A DNA stretch of 64,000 nucleotides from assembly GCA_902518165.1 (NCBI GenBank), contig CABYFB010000001.1:141501-205500 (forward strand), given 5' to 3'. Position numbers and translations under genes: made by a program. Numbering within the stretch: position 1 is the first letter of the stretch; each line of letters opens with the position of its first letter. A model generated the notes under the pieces. The model was given only the letters and a program-made list of their open reading frames with translations. It did not search any database and was not told where the DNA came from. Shown here in pieces: positions 54,708 through 64,000 of the stretch. Source of the DNA: an uncultured Pelagibacteraceae bacterium. Lineage in GTDB: Bacteria > Pseudomonadota > Alphaproteobacteria > Pelagibacterales > Pelagibacteraceae.

Positions 54708-54989
54708 TTATATTAAGATAATTATATTTAGTATTTATTATTAGTATGTATTGTTAATAACGTAAATTACTCAATTTCAACACTTTGTTAACTTTTTATA
54801 CATTTTAACATCTAAAAAACCCAATAAATTCTAGACTATTTAATTATTTTATAAAATTATAAAATTGTTAATAAGATATTCACATCAATTTTAAATGTTA
54901 ACTAAATGAGTACAAAAAATACTTTTTTTATAATTTTACCAAATAAGAATTATTTCTTAAGTTAAAACCAATTTATAAACAATTTATAC
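54708..54989. other. Candidate chromosomal replication origin (oriC)
   Basis: 282-bp AT-rich divergent gap between hemE and a ppsR-like gene; repeated WTGTTAAY motifs, DnaA-box-like 9-mers, tandem ATAAAATT; parAB/parS nearby. Confidence 0.65.
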
Positions 54990-55811
54990 ATGAAAAATAC
55001 ACATCAAATATTTTTAATTTCAGATTCCACAGGTGAAACATTGGAAAGAATTTTTATGGCTTTAAAAGCTCAATTTAGTAACTTCAATTATGAACTTAAT
55101 AAATTTTCTTTTACAAGAACAGAAAGTCAAATATCAACCATTCTAAGAAATGCAAAGGAGAAAGACAGCCCCATTATATTATATACTATAGTGAATAGTA
55201 AACTTGCAAAATATTTAGCCGAAGAAGCAAATAAAACCAGCATACCTTGTTTTGGTGTTTTAGGAGATTTAATTTTAAATTTTTCAAAAATTTTAAACCA
55301 AAAAGCGACCCATAAGCCTAGTGGTCAACATATTTTAGATGAAGAATATTACAAAAGAATTGAAGCAATTCAATTTACAATGAACCATGACGACGGTAAT
55401 CAAACGGATAATGTTCTCGAGTCAGATATAATATTAATTGGTGTTAGTAGAACAAGCAAAACACCAACATCTATTTATTTGGCAAATAAAGGTCTAAAAA
55501 CCGCCAATATACCACTAGTGAATGAAATGAAAATCCCTAAAGATGTTCTAGAGTCAAAAAATTTGTGTGTAATCGGCTTAGTAACAGAGGCCGAAAGGCT
55601 ATTTGATATTCGACGTAATAGACTTAATTCTCTTAAAGAGAATGAAGCATCTGACTATACCGACTTGGAAAAAATTAAAATTGAGGTTGAGCAGTCAAAG
55701 AAAATTTTCAAAAAGAATAAGTGGCCCACAATAGATGTAACAAGAAAATCTGTTGAAGAGACTGCTGCATCAGTTATTAAAATATATGAAATAAAAAATA
55801 AAAATGCTTAA
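54990..55811 (+). CDS. DUF299-family PEP synthase/PPDK regulatory kinase-pyrophosphorylase
   Basis: FLISDSTGETLERIFMALKAQF, GVSRTSKTPTSIYLANKGLKTANIPLV. Confidence 0.92.
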   Translation: MKNTHQIFLISDSTGETLERIFMALKAQFSNFNYELNKFSFTRTESQISTILRNAKEKDSPIILYTIVNSKLAKYLAEEANKTSIPCFGVLGDLILNFSKILNQKATHKPSGQHILDEEYYKRIEAIQFTMNHDDGNQTDNVLESDIILIGVSRTSKTPTSIYLANKGLKTANIPLVNEMKIPKDVLESKNLCVIGLVTEAERLFDIRRNRLNSLKENEASDYTDLEKIKIEVEQSKKIFKKNKWPTIDVTRKSVEETAASVIKIYEIKNKNA

Positions 55812-56385
55812 ATTAGTTTTGGCCTCAAAAAGTAAAGTAAGACATGAAATCTTGTTAAAATATAATATTAATTGCATCGTTGAACATTCAAATGTTGACG
55901 AAGAGCCTGTGAAAAAAAGTTTACTAAATGAAGGCGCAACTCCAGAAATTATCTCAAAAAATTTAGCTGAATTAAAAGCAAACAAAGTAAGCCAAAAATT
56001 ATATGATCAGTTTGTCTTGGGAGCAGACAGCGTTATAGACTTAGATGGAGAACTAATTTCTAAACCTGAAAATCGAGAACAAGCATTCAATATTTTGAAA
56101 AAACTAAATGGAAAAATGCACAATTTAATAAGTTCTGTATGTATATCAAAAAATGGATCAATGGTATGGAATTATACAGATAAAGCAAATTTAACGATGA
56201 AAGAATTTAATGATAATGACCTAAGAGAATATTTAAGCAAAATAACAGATGAAGCTTTATATGCTTATAATGTCTACCAAATTGAAGGCGAAGGAAAAAA
56301 TTTATTTTCTAATATTGAAGGAGATAAAAATACTATTATGGGCCTTCCTGTTGATAAAATTAAACAATATATTGAAGGCTTATAA
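55804..56385 (+). CDS. maf: Maf-family nucleotide pyrophosphatase
   Basis: LVLASKSKVRHEIL, VLGADSVID, YNVYQIEGEGKNLFSNIEGDKNTIMGLP. Confidence 0.9.
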   Translation: MLKLVLASKSKVRHEILLKYNINCIVEHSNVDEEPVKKSLLNEGATPEIISKNLAELKANKVSQKLYDQFVLGADSVIDLDGELISKPENREQAFNILKKLNGKMHNLISSVCISKNGSMVWNYTDKANLTMKEFNDNDLREYLSKITDEALYAYNVYQIEGEGKNLFSNIEGDKNTIMGLPVDKIKQYIEGL

Positions 56386-57188
56386 TGAAAAAATATTTAG
56401 TGGTTGGAAATCCTATTGAGCATTCATTATCGCCTAAGCTTCAAAATTATTGGTTAAACTCTAATAATATTGAGGCAATTTATGGAAAATTACAAGCATA
56501 CGATGACGATCTTAGAGAATTATGTAGTAATATCAAGAATGGTCAATTAGACGGTATTAACATTACAGTACCTTTTAAAAAAAAAATTATCCCTCATTTA
56601 GATGTACTAAGTGGTAATGCATTAAGAACTCAATCTGTAAATACAGTTTGTCTTAGCAATGGAAATGTTACTGGCTATAACACTGATATAGACGGATTTG
56701 AGCTTAGTATAAAAAAATTGGATTATGATGTTAGTAATAAAAGAGTGGTTATTTTGGGAGCTGGAGGCGTTGTACCCTCAATCATTTATGCTTTAAATAA
56801 AATGAACGTTCAACAAATTTATTTGAGCAACCGAACTAAAGAGAAAGCACAAATATTAAAAAATTTATTTGAAGGAATAGAGGTAATAGATTGGGGAGTA
56901 CTACCTGAATTTGATATGATTATTAATGCTACTAGTTTAGGACTAAGAGAAAATGATAAATTTGGAATTGATTTTTCAATTAGTGGAAATAATAAACTAT
57001 TTTTTGATGTTATCTACAATCCATTCAATACTGATTTTTCGGAAGCTGGAAACAAATCACAAAATATATTAGAGAATGGTTTAAATATGTTCTTATTTCA
57101 AGCTCAAAAAGCATTTAGTATATGGCATAACGTTGAACCAGAAATCAACCAAGACGTAATAAAATTTTTAAAAAGCAATAATCAGTGA
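56385..57188 (+). CDS. aroE: Shikimate dehydrogenase
   Basis: VVGNPIEHSLSPKLQNYW, GINITVPFKKKI, NTDIDGF, GAGGVVPSIIYAL. Confidence 0.96.
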   Translation: MKKYLVVGNPIEHSLSPKLQNYWLNSNNIEAIYGKLQAYDDDLRELCSNIKNGQLDGINITVPFKKKIIPHLDVLSGNALRTQSVNTVCLSNGNVTGYNTDIDGFELSIKKLDYDVSNKRVVILGAGGVVPSIIYALNKMNVQQIYLSNRTKEKAQILKNLFEGIEVIDWGVLPEFDMIINATSLGLRENDKFGIDFSISGNNKLFFDVIYNPFNTDFSEAGNKSQNILENGLNMFLFQAQKAFSIWHNVEPEINQDVIKFLKSNNQ

Positions 57189-57925
57189 GACTTAATAATA
57201 AAATTGCAATAATAACAGGTTCGGCTTCTGGATTTGGCAAAGGAATAGCTGAGAAGTTTACTAAAGAAGGGGCTAATTTAATATTAGTTGATTTAAATTC
57301 AAAATTACTAAAAAAAGTTTCTAAAAATTTATCCCAAGATTATTTTGTTGCAGATGTATCTAAAGCCTCAAACTTTAATTCTTTACTCAAATATGCATAT
57401 AAAAAGTACAATTCTGTCGATATATTTGTAAATAATGCCGGCATAACACACAAACCCAAACCCATGGAAACTGTAACAGAAAAAGAATTTGATAAAGTAT
57501 TTAATGTAAATGCAAAGTCAGTTTACTATTGTGGAAAATATTTTGTGCCAAAAATGAAAAAAATAAAAAGAGGAGTTATCCTAAATGTTGCCTCAACGGC
57601 AGGATTATCTCCAAGACCTAAATTGAATTGGTATAATGCAAGCAAAGGCTGGATGATTACCGCAACAAAGGCCATGGCTGTAGAATTGGCCCCCTTTAAA
57701 GTGCGTGTTAACGCTATAGCGCCGGTAGCTGGAAATACACCATTATTAAAATCATTTATGGGAGGTAACACGCCAAAAAAAAAACAAGCTTTCTTGTCTA
57801 CAATTCCAATAGGTAGATTTTCTACTCCTCAAGATATGGGGAATGCTGCTTGTTTTTTATGTTCTGATGAAGCAAGTATGATAACAGGAGCAGTTCTTGA
57901 AGTTGATGGCGGGAGATGTATTTAA
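57185..57925 (+). CDS. Short-chain dehydrogenase/reductase (GTG start)
   Basis: TGSASGFGKGIA, NNAGITHKPKPM, YNASKGWM, TGAVLEVDGGRCI. Confidence 0.9.
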   Translation: MRLNNKIAIITGSASGFGKGIAEKFTKEGANLILVDLNSKLLKKVSKNLSQDYFVADVSKASNFNSLLKYAYKKYNSVDIFVNNAGITHKPKPMETVTEKEFDKVFNVNAKSVYYCGKYFVPKMKKIKRGVILNVASTAGLSPRPKLNWYNASKGWMITATKAMAVELAPFKVRVNAIAPVAGNTPLLKSFMGGNTPKKKQAFLSTIPIGRFSTPQDMGNAACFLCSDEASMITGAVLEVDGGRCI

Positions 57926-57931
57926 TTTTAA

Positions 57932-58519
57932 ATGATTAGAATAGGAGTTATTGGAGGAATTGGATCTGGCAAAACTTTTATATCTAAACTTTTCAAATCA
58001 CCAGTTTTCAACGCTGATAAGGAAGTAGAGTTTCTATACAAAAATAATTTGGAGTGTTACAAAAAATTAAAAAAAAAACTCCCTAGATTTGTTAAATCTT
58101 TTCCAATATCAAAAAGTCAACTAATAAAAGCAATTAACGAAGATAAAAAAAATCTGAAAAGGATATCTTCTGTAGTTCATCCATTAGTTAGAAAGAAATT
58201 GAAATCATTTTTAAATAAAAATAAGAAAAATAAAATTATAGTTCTAGATATTCCCTTATTAATAGAAAACAAACTTTATAATAAAAAAGATATTTTAATA
58301 TTTGTTAAATCTAAACAAAATAAAGTAATAAATAGATTGAGAAAAAGAAAAAATTTTAACAAAAAAATTCTTTCAAATTTAAGAAAAAACCAAGCTAGTC
58401 TGTTAAAAAAAAGAAAATTAGCAAATTATATTGTCGATAATAATTTTAGCCCAAATATAATGAAAAAAAAAATTAGTTTGTTAAAGAATAAAATTTTAGA
58501 TGAAAGAAATAGTACTTGA
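57932..58519 (+). CDS. coaE: Dephospho-CoA kinase
   Basis: GVIGGIGSGKTFISKLF, NADKEVEFLY, VLDIPLLIENKLY. Confidence 0.92.
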   Translation: MIRIGVIGGIGSGKTFISKLFKSPVFNADKEVEFLYKNNLECYKKLKKKLPRFVKSFPISKSQLIKAINEDKKNLKRISSVVHPLVRKKLKSFLNKNKKNKIIVLDIPLLIENKLYNKKDILIFVKSKQNKVINRLRKRKNFNKKILSNLRKNQASLLKKRKLANYIVDNNFSPNIMKKKISLLKNKILDERNST

Positions 58520-59168
58520 CACTGAAACTACAGGTCTTTCGGTAAAAGAAGGTCATAGAATAGTAGAAATTGGTTGTATAGAAATTGAAAATTTAATACC
58601 GACCAAAAATGTTTTTCATTGTTATCTAAATCCTGAAAGAAAAGTTTCCGAAAGTGCATTAAAAGTTCACGGATACACAGATGAATTTTTAGCTGATAAA
58701 AAAAAATTTAGTGATGTTGCTGATGATTTTTTAAAATTTATAGAAGGTAAAAAAATAATAATTCATAATGCAGAGTTTGATATAGGTCATCTTAATAATG
58801 AGCTCTCATTAATAAAAAAAGAAAAGATTTCAAAAGACAATGTCATCGACACACTAGAAATTGCTAGGAATAAATTTCCTGGATCCGGAATAAGTTTAGA
58901 TGCATTGTGCAAAAGATTTAGAATAGACAATTCTAAAAGAGAAAAACATACAGCATTAATAGATTGTGAATTATTAGCTAAAGTTTATATCAATTTAATT
59001 GATCAAAAAGAGCCTATATTTCAATTCCAAAAAGAAATAATTAAAAAGGAGAACAAAAATAAAGAAGAGATAGTTTACTCAAAAAAAATCATAAAGCCAT
59101 CAAAACAAGAGCTAGAAAATCATAAAGAATTTATGAAAAAAGAATTCAAAAGAAATTTCTTTAATTAA
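58500..59168 (+). CDS. dnaQ: DNA polymerase III epsilon subunit
   Basis: IVLDTETTGLSVKEGHRIVEIGCIE, HNAEFDIGHLNNEL, KREKHTALIDCELLAKVY. Confidence 0.95.
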   Translation: MKEIVLDTETTGLSVKEGHRIVEIGCIEIENLIPTKNVFHCYLNPERKVSESALKVHGYTDEFLADKKKFSDVADDFLKFIEGKKIIIHNAEFDIGHLNNELSLIKKEKISKDNVIDTLEIARNKFPGSGISLDALCKRFRIDNSKREKHTALIDCELLAKVYINLIDQKEPIFQFQKEIIKKENKNKEEIVYSKKIIKPSKQELENHKEFMKKEFKRNFFN

Positions 59169-59592
59169 GTTTTTGTTGATAGAGTTTTTCAAAATCAATT
59201 TTTTTATCTAACTTCATATCAGGAAATCCAGCATCTTTAATTGACTTTAAAAAAATTTTTTCTAAATCAGGATATATATCATTTTGTAAATCACAAAGTA
59301 TAAGTCTTTCTAACTCGTCTTTTTTCATATTTTTATTTTTTAATTTAATTACAGTGGCATATGAAATTTCAAAATATGATTTTCTTTTATTTTCATTTTT
59401 ATCTTTGTAATTTAAATTTGTGATAACTTCGATAGTTTGATCTTTAATAGGATTTGTTTTTATATTTAAACCAAGTGTATATTTTGTTATGTTTTCTCTG
59501 CTAAAAATAAATGTTTCAGCATTAGGAATTTCTATTGAGAGATCTTTAATATAATTAAGAATTATTTCATAATTTTTTGTCATTATCGTCAC
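59161..59592 (-). CDS. secB: SecB-like protein-export chaperone
   Basis: YIKDLSIEIPNAETF, YFEISYATVIKLKN pattern; beside fxsA/tim44. Confidence 0.72.
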   Translation of the reverse strand: MTIMTKNYEIILNYIKDLSIEIPNAETFIFSRENITKYTLGLNIKTNPIKDQTIEVITNLNYKDKNENKRKSYFEISYATVIKLKNKNMKKDELERLILCDLQNDIYPDLEKIFLKSIKDAGFPDMKLDKKIDFEKLYQQKLN

Positions 59593-59992
59593 TTATATCC
59601 TCATAATCACCTTCAATATAATTATTTTTTTTTTTATTTTTATTAATATTTGTTTTTACAAATCTTCTAAGCAAAATTTTTCTAGTAAATGGAATAACTA
59701 AAAGAATACCTATCAGATCAGTAGCAAATCCAGGCAAAATCAAGAGAAAAGCTGCAAATGCCAAAGTTGCGCCTGATATAATTTCATATACAGGCATCTC
59801 GTTTTTTACTAATTGTCCAATTCCTGATTTTAGAGTATTAAATCCCTCATACCTCGCGTAAGCGACCCCAATCACGGCTGATGTTAATATAAGTAAAACC
59901 GTATTAAATGCGCCTATTTGTGATCCAATTTTGATAAATAAATATATTTCAATAAGTGGAATACCTATAATTAAAATTAATGCTGTGTTCAT
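59567..59992 (-). CDS. fxsA: FxsA-family membrane protein
   Basis: IPLIEIYLFIKIGSQIGAFNTVLLILTSAVIGVAYARYEG. Confidence 0.87.
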   Translation of the reverse strand: MNTALILIIGIPLIEIYLFIKIGSQIGAFNTVLLILTSAVIGVAYARYEGFNTLKSGIGQLVKNEMPVYEIISGATLAFAAFLLILPGFATDLIGILLVIPFTRKILLRRFVKTNINKNKKKNNYIEGDYEDISDDNDKKL

Positions 59993-60050
59993 TTGTCTAT
60001 TATTTAATTAGCAGGTTGAAATTTATCAACATAGTAAATATTATAAATAT

Positions 60051-60638
60051 ATGAGTTATAGCTTTGAATACATCGATATCATCCTTCTTGCAATGATTGC
60101 TGGTTTCATTTTTTTAAGATTACGAGGAATTCTAGGCAAAAAAACAGGTTTTGAAGAAGATATAGATTCTAGCTTTGCTCATGAAGCTCCACCCACAAAA
60201 CAAACAGTAAATTTGAATGCTAGCACATTTGATGAAAATGCAAAAAAAGAATTTGTAAAAGGAGCAAAAATTGCATACGAGACGATTATTACAAATTTTG
60301 CAAAGGGAACATTAAAAGATATCAAAACTTTGTTAGATAAAAATGTTTATCAACAATTTGAAGATGCAATCAAAGATAGACAATCAAAACAACATTCTTC
60401 TGAAACAACATTTATTGGAATTAGTTCTGCAGAAATAAAACAACACGAACAAAATAAGAATATGCTTGAAGTAACAGTTGAATTTGTAAGTGAAATTATT
60501 TCATGTGTAAAAGACAATGATAATAAAGTAATATCAGGAGATCCAGAAAAAATAAAAAAAGTATTAGATACTTGGAAATTTTCAAAAGATAGTAGATCTG
60601 CAAATCCTAACTGGTTATTAATTGATACTCAAGCTTGA
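60051..60638 (+). CDS. Tim44-domain protein
   Basis: IDIILLAMIAGFIFLRLRGILGKKTG, C-terminal [21 protein letters not shown]. Confidence 0.9.
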   Translation: MSYSFEYIDIILLAMIAGFIFLRLRGILGKKTGFEEDIDSSFAHEAPPTKQTVNLNASTFDENAKKEFVKGAKIAYETIITNFAKGTLKDIKTLLDKNVYQQFEDAIKDRQSKQHSSETTFIGISSAEIKQHEQNKNMLEVTVEFVSEIISCVKDNDNKVISGDPEKIKKVLDTWKFSKDSRSANPNWLLIDTQA

Positions 60639-61048
60639 CGAATAAGCTGTCAGATAAAGATAAAAGAGATTGGCAAAAATTTTTAGATAGTCCAGAAAAA
60701 CTTCAGAACAAAGATGTGGATCAATTAAGCAATCAGATTATTTCTGAAAGAACAATCGATCTTCATGGATATACTTTGGAAGATGCTAATAAAAAAATTT
60801 CAGAATTTATTGAAAATTGCTACGCAAATAAAGTTAAAAAAATTAATGTGATTACTGGTAAGGGAATGAGATCTAAAAATTTAGATGATCCTTACCAATC
60901 TAAAGATCTAAGTATTTTAAAGCATTCAGTACCAGAATATATAAAAAATAGTCCTGAATTAATGACTAAAATTATCAATATTGATTTTGATTCAGTTAAT
61001 AGTCCTTCGAAAGGAAATTTTGATATATTTTTAAAAACTATAAAATAA
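60635..61048 (+). CDS. Smr-domain protein (TTG start)
   Basis: [41 protein letters not shown]. Confidence 0.88.
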   Translation: MTNKLSDKDKRDWQKFLDSPEKLQNKDVDQLSNQIISERTIDLHGYTLEDANKKISEFIENCYANKVKKINVITGKGMRSKNLDDPYQSKDLSILKHSVPEYIKNSPELMTKIINIDFDSVNSPSKGNFDIFLKTIK

Positions 61049-62405
61049 ATTTTGAAAGATCTGTATCTTTTACTAATTCTCCAATATTATCTTTTATATA
61101 TTTACCATCGATGGTAATTTTTTCTCCAGCTCTGTCAGTTGCTGTAAAACTAATTTCATCTAATACTCTCTCAATTATAGTGTGTAATCTTCTTGCTCCA
61201 ATATTCTCTACTGATGAATTCACATCGCTTGCTATGTGAGCAATAGTATTTATTCCATCTTCTGTAAATTCCAAATCTACTTTTTCAGTTTTTAAAAGCG
61301 CTTTGTACTGTTTAATTAAACTGTTATCTGGCTCTTTTAATATTCTAATAAAATCTTCACTATTTAGTGCATCAAGCTCCACTCTTATAGGCAATCTCCC
61401 TTGTAATTCTGGCAAAAGATCGGATGGTTTTGCTAATTGAAAAGCACCTGAAGCAATAAATAAAATATGGTCAGTTTTAACAGGTCCATATTTTGTATTA
61501 ACGGTTGTTCCCTCTATTAATGGTAATAGGTCTCTTTGAACACCTTCTCTTGATACATCACCACCAACACGGTCTGTTCTTGCTGAAATTTTATCAATTT
61601 CATCCAAGAAAACTATTCCATTATTCTCTGTCGAATCTTTTGCTGACTTAATAATTTTGTCTTGTTCAATAAGTTTGTCAGACTCCTCGTTTATTAAAAT
61701 TTCATGTGATTCTTTAACAGACATTTTCTTTTTTTTCGGTTTTTGACCCATAGATTTTCCAAGCATGTCAGAAATATTAATCATTCCAACGTTTGCACCC
61801 GGCATTCCAGGTATTTCAAATGATGGCATTTGATTAGATTCGCTAATAGCTATTTCAATCTCATTATCATCTAAATCCCCATCTCTTAGTCTTTTTCTAA
61901 AACTTTCTCTAGTAGCAACACTTGCTTTATTTCCAACTAGTGCGTCTAAAACTCTTTCTTCAGCTAATTTCTGTGCTTGAGCGTGGACTTCTTTTCTTCT
62001 TTTAACTTTTTCCATTGCAATTGCTATTTCCAAAAGATCTCTAACAATTTGCTCAACGTCGCGCCCTACATATCCAACTTCTGTAAATCTTGTTGCTTCA
62101 ACTTTTACGAATGGTGCTTCTGCTAATTTAGAAAGTCTTCTAGAGATTTCAGTTTTACCAACACCAGTAGGTCCAATCATTAAAATATTCTTTGGAAGAA
62201 CCTCATCCTTCATATCATCTTTTAATGCTTGTCTTCTCCATCTGTTTCTTAAAGCAATCGCAACAGCTCTTTTGGCTTTATTTTGTCCTACAACAAATCT
62301 GTCTAATTCTGATACAATTTCTCTAGGTGATAATGAATTTGTAATTGTTGTTTTTTCTTTTTCTACTTTTCCTTTAGGAAATGTTGTTACGTTTGAGTTT
62401 TCCAT
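61038..62405 (-). CDS. hslU: HslU ATPase subunit
   Basis: [47 protein letters not shown]. Confidence 0.98.
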   Translation of the reverse strand: MENSNVTTFPKGKVEKEKTTITNSLSPREIVSELDRFVVGQNKAKRAVAIALRNRWRRQALKDDMKDEVLPKNILMIGPTGVGKTEISRRLSKLAEAPFVKVEATRFTEVGYVGRDVEQIVRDLLEIAIAMEKVKRRKEVHAQAQKLAEERVLDALVGNKASVATRESFRKRLRDGDLDDNEIEIAISESNQMPSFEIPGMPGANVGMINISDMLGKSMGQKPKKKKMSVKESHEILINEESDKLIEQDKIIKSAKDSTENNGIVFLDEIDKISARTDRVGGDVSREGVQRDLLPLIEGTTVNTKYGPVKTDHILFIASGAFQLAKPSDLLPELQGRLPIRVELDALNSEDFIRILKEPDNSLIKQYKALLKTEKVDLEFTEDGINTIAHIASDVNSSVENIGARRLHTIIERVLDEISFTATDRAGEKITIDGKYIKDNIGELVKDTDLSKFIL

Positions 62406-62920
62406 TATATTTTCTCCATACTCAAATTATCATTAGTAAATACACATATATCAGAAGCAACTTTTATTGATTTTTTTGCAATTTCTTCTGCAGACATATT
62501 TGTATCCATTAAAACTTTTGCAGCAGCTAAAGCATAATTACCGCCAGAGCCAATACCTATAACATCACCCTCAGGTTCTAAAACATCACCGGTTCCTGAA
62601 ATAATAAAGCTTTTTTCTTTATCACCAATTGCCATTAATGCTTCTAATCTTCTTAAATATTTGTCTGTTCGCCAATCCTTTGCTAGTTCGACAGCAGCTC
62701 TTGTTAGGTTGCCTGCATGCTTCTCAAGCTTAGACTCTAATCTTTCAAACAATGTAAGCGCATCTGCTGTTGACCCCGCAAATCCTGCAATCACATTTCT
62801 TTTCTCAATTTTACGAACTTTGTTAGCAGTTTTCTTAATAACAGTATTGCCCATACTAACTTGGCCATCACTGGCCACAACTACGTCATTATTTTTTCTT
62901 ACAAGTACAATTGTTGTCAT
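62405..62920 (-). CDS. hslV: HslV protease subunit
   Basis: [46 protein letters not shown]; catalytic N-terminal Thr. Confidence 0.98.
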   Translation of the reverse strand: MTTIVLVRKNNDVVVASDGQVSMGNTVIKKTANKVRKIEKRNVIAGFAGSTADALTLFERLESKLEKHAGNLTRAAVELAKDWRTDKYLRRLEALMAIGDKEKSFIISGTGDVLEPEGDVIGIGSGGNYALAAAKVLMDTNMSAEEIAKKSIKVASDICVFTNDNLSMEKI

Positions 62921-63010
62921 GAACTATAAATGGATATGAATTTTAATAGTTCAAGCCCAGGTTAAGTATTATTGATATAATCAAAAATACCTATATACCT
63001 GATCTAGATT

Positions 63011-63601
63011 ATGAAAAGAAAAGCAAAAATAGCTAGAAAAACAAAAGAAACAAACATTAGTGTTGACCTTAATATTGATGGTAAAGGTAAATACAAAGTT
63101 GACACAGGAATAGGTTTCTTAGATCACATGCTAGAACAGTTATCTAAACACTCATCAATGGATTTAACTGTTAAAGCTAAAGGTGACACACACATTGATC
63201 TTCACCACACAACTGAAGACACTGGAATTGCTATTGGAGAATGCTTAAAGAAAGCTTCAAAAAAATTTGTAGGCATTAAAAGATATGCCCATATTTTATT
63301 ACCGATGGATGAAACATTAACAAGAGTTGCAATAGATGTTTCGAACAGACCTTATTTGATTTGGAATGTAAAATTAAAAGTTGAGAAACTTGGAGAAATG
63401 GACACAGAATTATTTAAAGAATGGTTCCAAGCCTTTTCTCAAGCTGCAGGAATTACTTTACACGTTGAAAATATTTATGGTGATAATAGTCACCACATAA
63501 TAGAATCTTGCTATAAAGGCCTAGCAAGAACTTTAAGAGCTGCACTAGAATTAGATCCTAGGAATAAAAGTACAATTCCCTCTACAAAAGGCTCTTTATA
63601 A
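63011..63601 (+). CDS. hisB: Imidazoleglycerol-phosphate dehydratase
   Basis: [36 protein letters not shown]. Confidence 0.97.
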   Translation: MKRKAKIARKTKETNISVDLNIDGKGKYKVDTGIGFLDHMLEQLSKHSSMDLTVKAKGDTHIDLHHTTEDTGIAIGECLKKASKKFVGIKRYAHILLPMDETLTRVAIDVSNRPYLIWNVKLKVEKLGEMDTELFKEWFQAFSQAAGITLHVENIYGDNSHHIIESCYKGLARTLRAALELDPRNKSTIPSTKGSL

Positions 63602-63606
63602 AATTA

Positions 63607-64000
63607 ATGGACGTCACAATTGTTGACTATAAATCGGGTAATATTAGCTCTGTAATTAACTCCTTCAAGGAAGTTGCTAAAGATAAAGTTAATATCGAAG
63701 TAACTTCAGATCTAAATAAAATTAAATCAAGCGATAAAGTAGTTTTACCAGGGCAGGGCTCATTTAAGAGCTGTATAGATGGTTTAAATAGCATAAATGG
63801 CTTAATAGATACTCTCAGCGAATTTGCATTAAATAATAAAAAACCACTTCTCGGTATTTGTGTAGGACTTCAAATGTTTGCAGATGTTGGTTATGAAGAA
63901 GTTGAGACTAAGGGATTAGGTTGGATTTCTGGTAAAGTATCTAAAATTGATAATCAAAATGGAAAATATAAACTACCTCATATCGGTTGGAACCAAATAA
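63607..64000 (+). CDS. hisH: Imidazole glycerol phosphate synthase glutaminase subunit (partial at right edge)
   Basis: Manual translation MDVTIVDYKSGNISSVINSF...KVVLPGQGSF...PLLGICVGLQMFAD...; ORF runs off the window. Confidence 0.93.
   Translation, partial: MDVTIVDYKSGNISSVINSFKEVAKDKVNIEVTSDLNKIKSSDKVVLPGQGSFKSCIDGLNSINGLIDTLSEFALNNKKPLLGICVGLQMFADVGYEEVETKGLGWISGKVSKIDNQNGKYKLPHIGWNQI

Noticed and set aside
54861-54902. CtrA full sites (TTAA-N7-TTAA) in the candidate oriC
   Set aside because: TTAA half-sites occur but I could not find a correctly spaced full site by eye, so no CtrA site is claimed.
1-64000. CRISPR arrays, transposases, prophage, toxin-antitoxin or defence islands
   Set aside because: No regularly spaced repeats, no transposase or phage motifs, and nearly every gap is under 300 bp between recognisable core genes.

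Overview
The window is a gene-dense, AT-rich, mostly core chromosomal segment from an alphaproteobacterium. Gene order, compact spacing and protein character point to a SAR11/Pelagibacterales-like lineage; this is an inference and I ran no database search. From left to right: katG beside irr-fabA-fabB-fabI; a leftward housekeeping block (pnp-rpsO-rbfA-infB-nusA-metK-lnt-ybeY-phoH-miaB-fur-tsaB); nfuA, trpS, murJ, maeB; grpE-dnaK-dnaJ-dapB-nth; a porin; leuS-lptE-holA; then a classical alphaproteobacterial origin-proximal block (parB-parA-rsmG-mnmG-mnmE, rho, hemJ-hemH-hemE, candidate oriC, ppsR-like, maf-aroE-coaE-dnaQ), secB-fxsA-tim44, hslUV and hisB-hisH. I see no rRNA, tRNA, CRISPR array or transposase. 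The best leads are: (1) Irr/ICE-like palindromes at both katG and irr-fabA, with katG unusual for a SAR11-type genome; (2) lnt interrupted by one in-frame TAA, with the same reading frame open on both sides and metK coupled to its end; (3) an unlisted 38-aa ArfA-like ribosome-rescue ORF translationally coupled to a degenerate response regulator; (4) an intrinsic terminator abutting the nusA ribosome binding site, a candidate NusA autoregulatory switch; (5) parS sites inside rsmG and mnmG plus a candidate oriC between hemE and the ppsR-like gene; (6) several head-to-head gene pairs whose start codons overlap or almost touch. I found no convincing wholly new multi-gene system.
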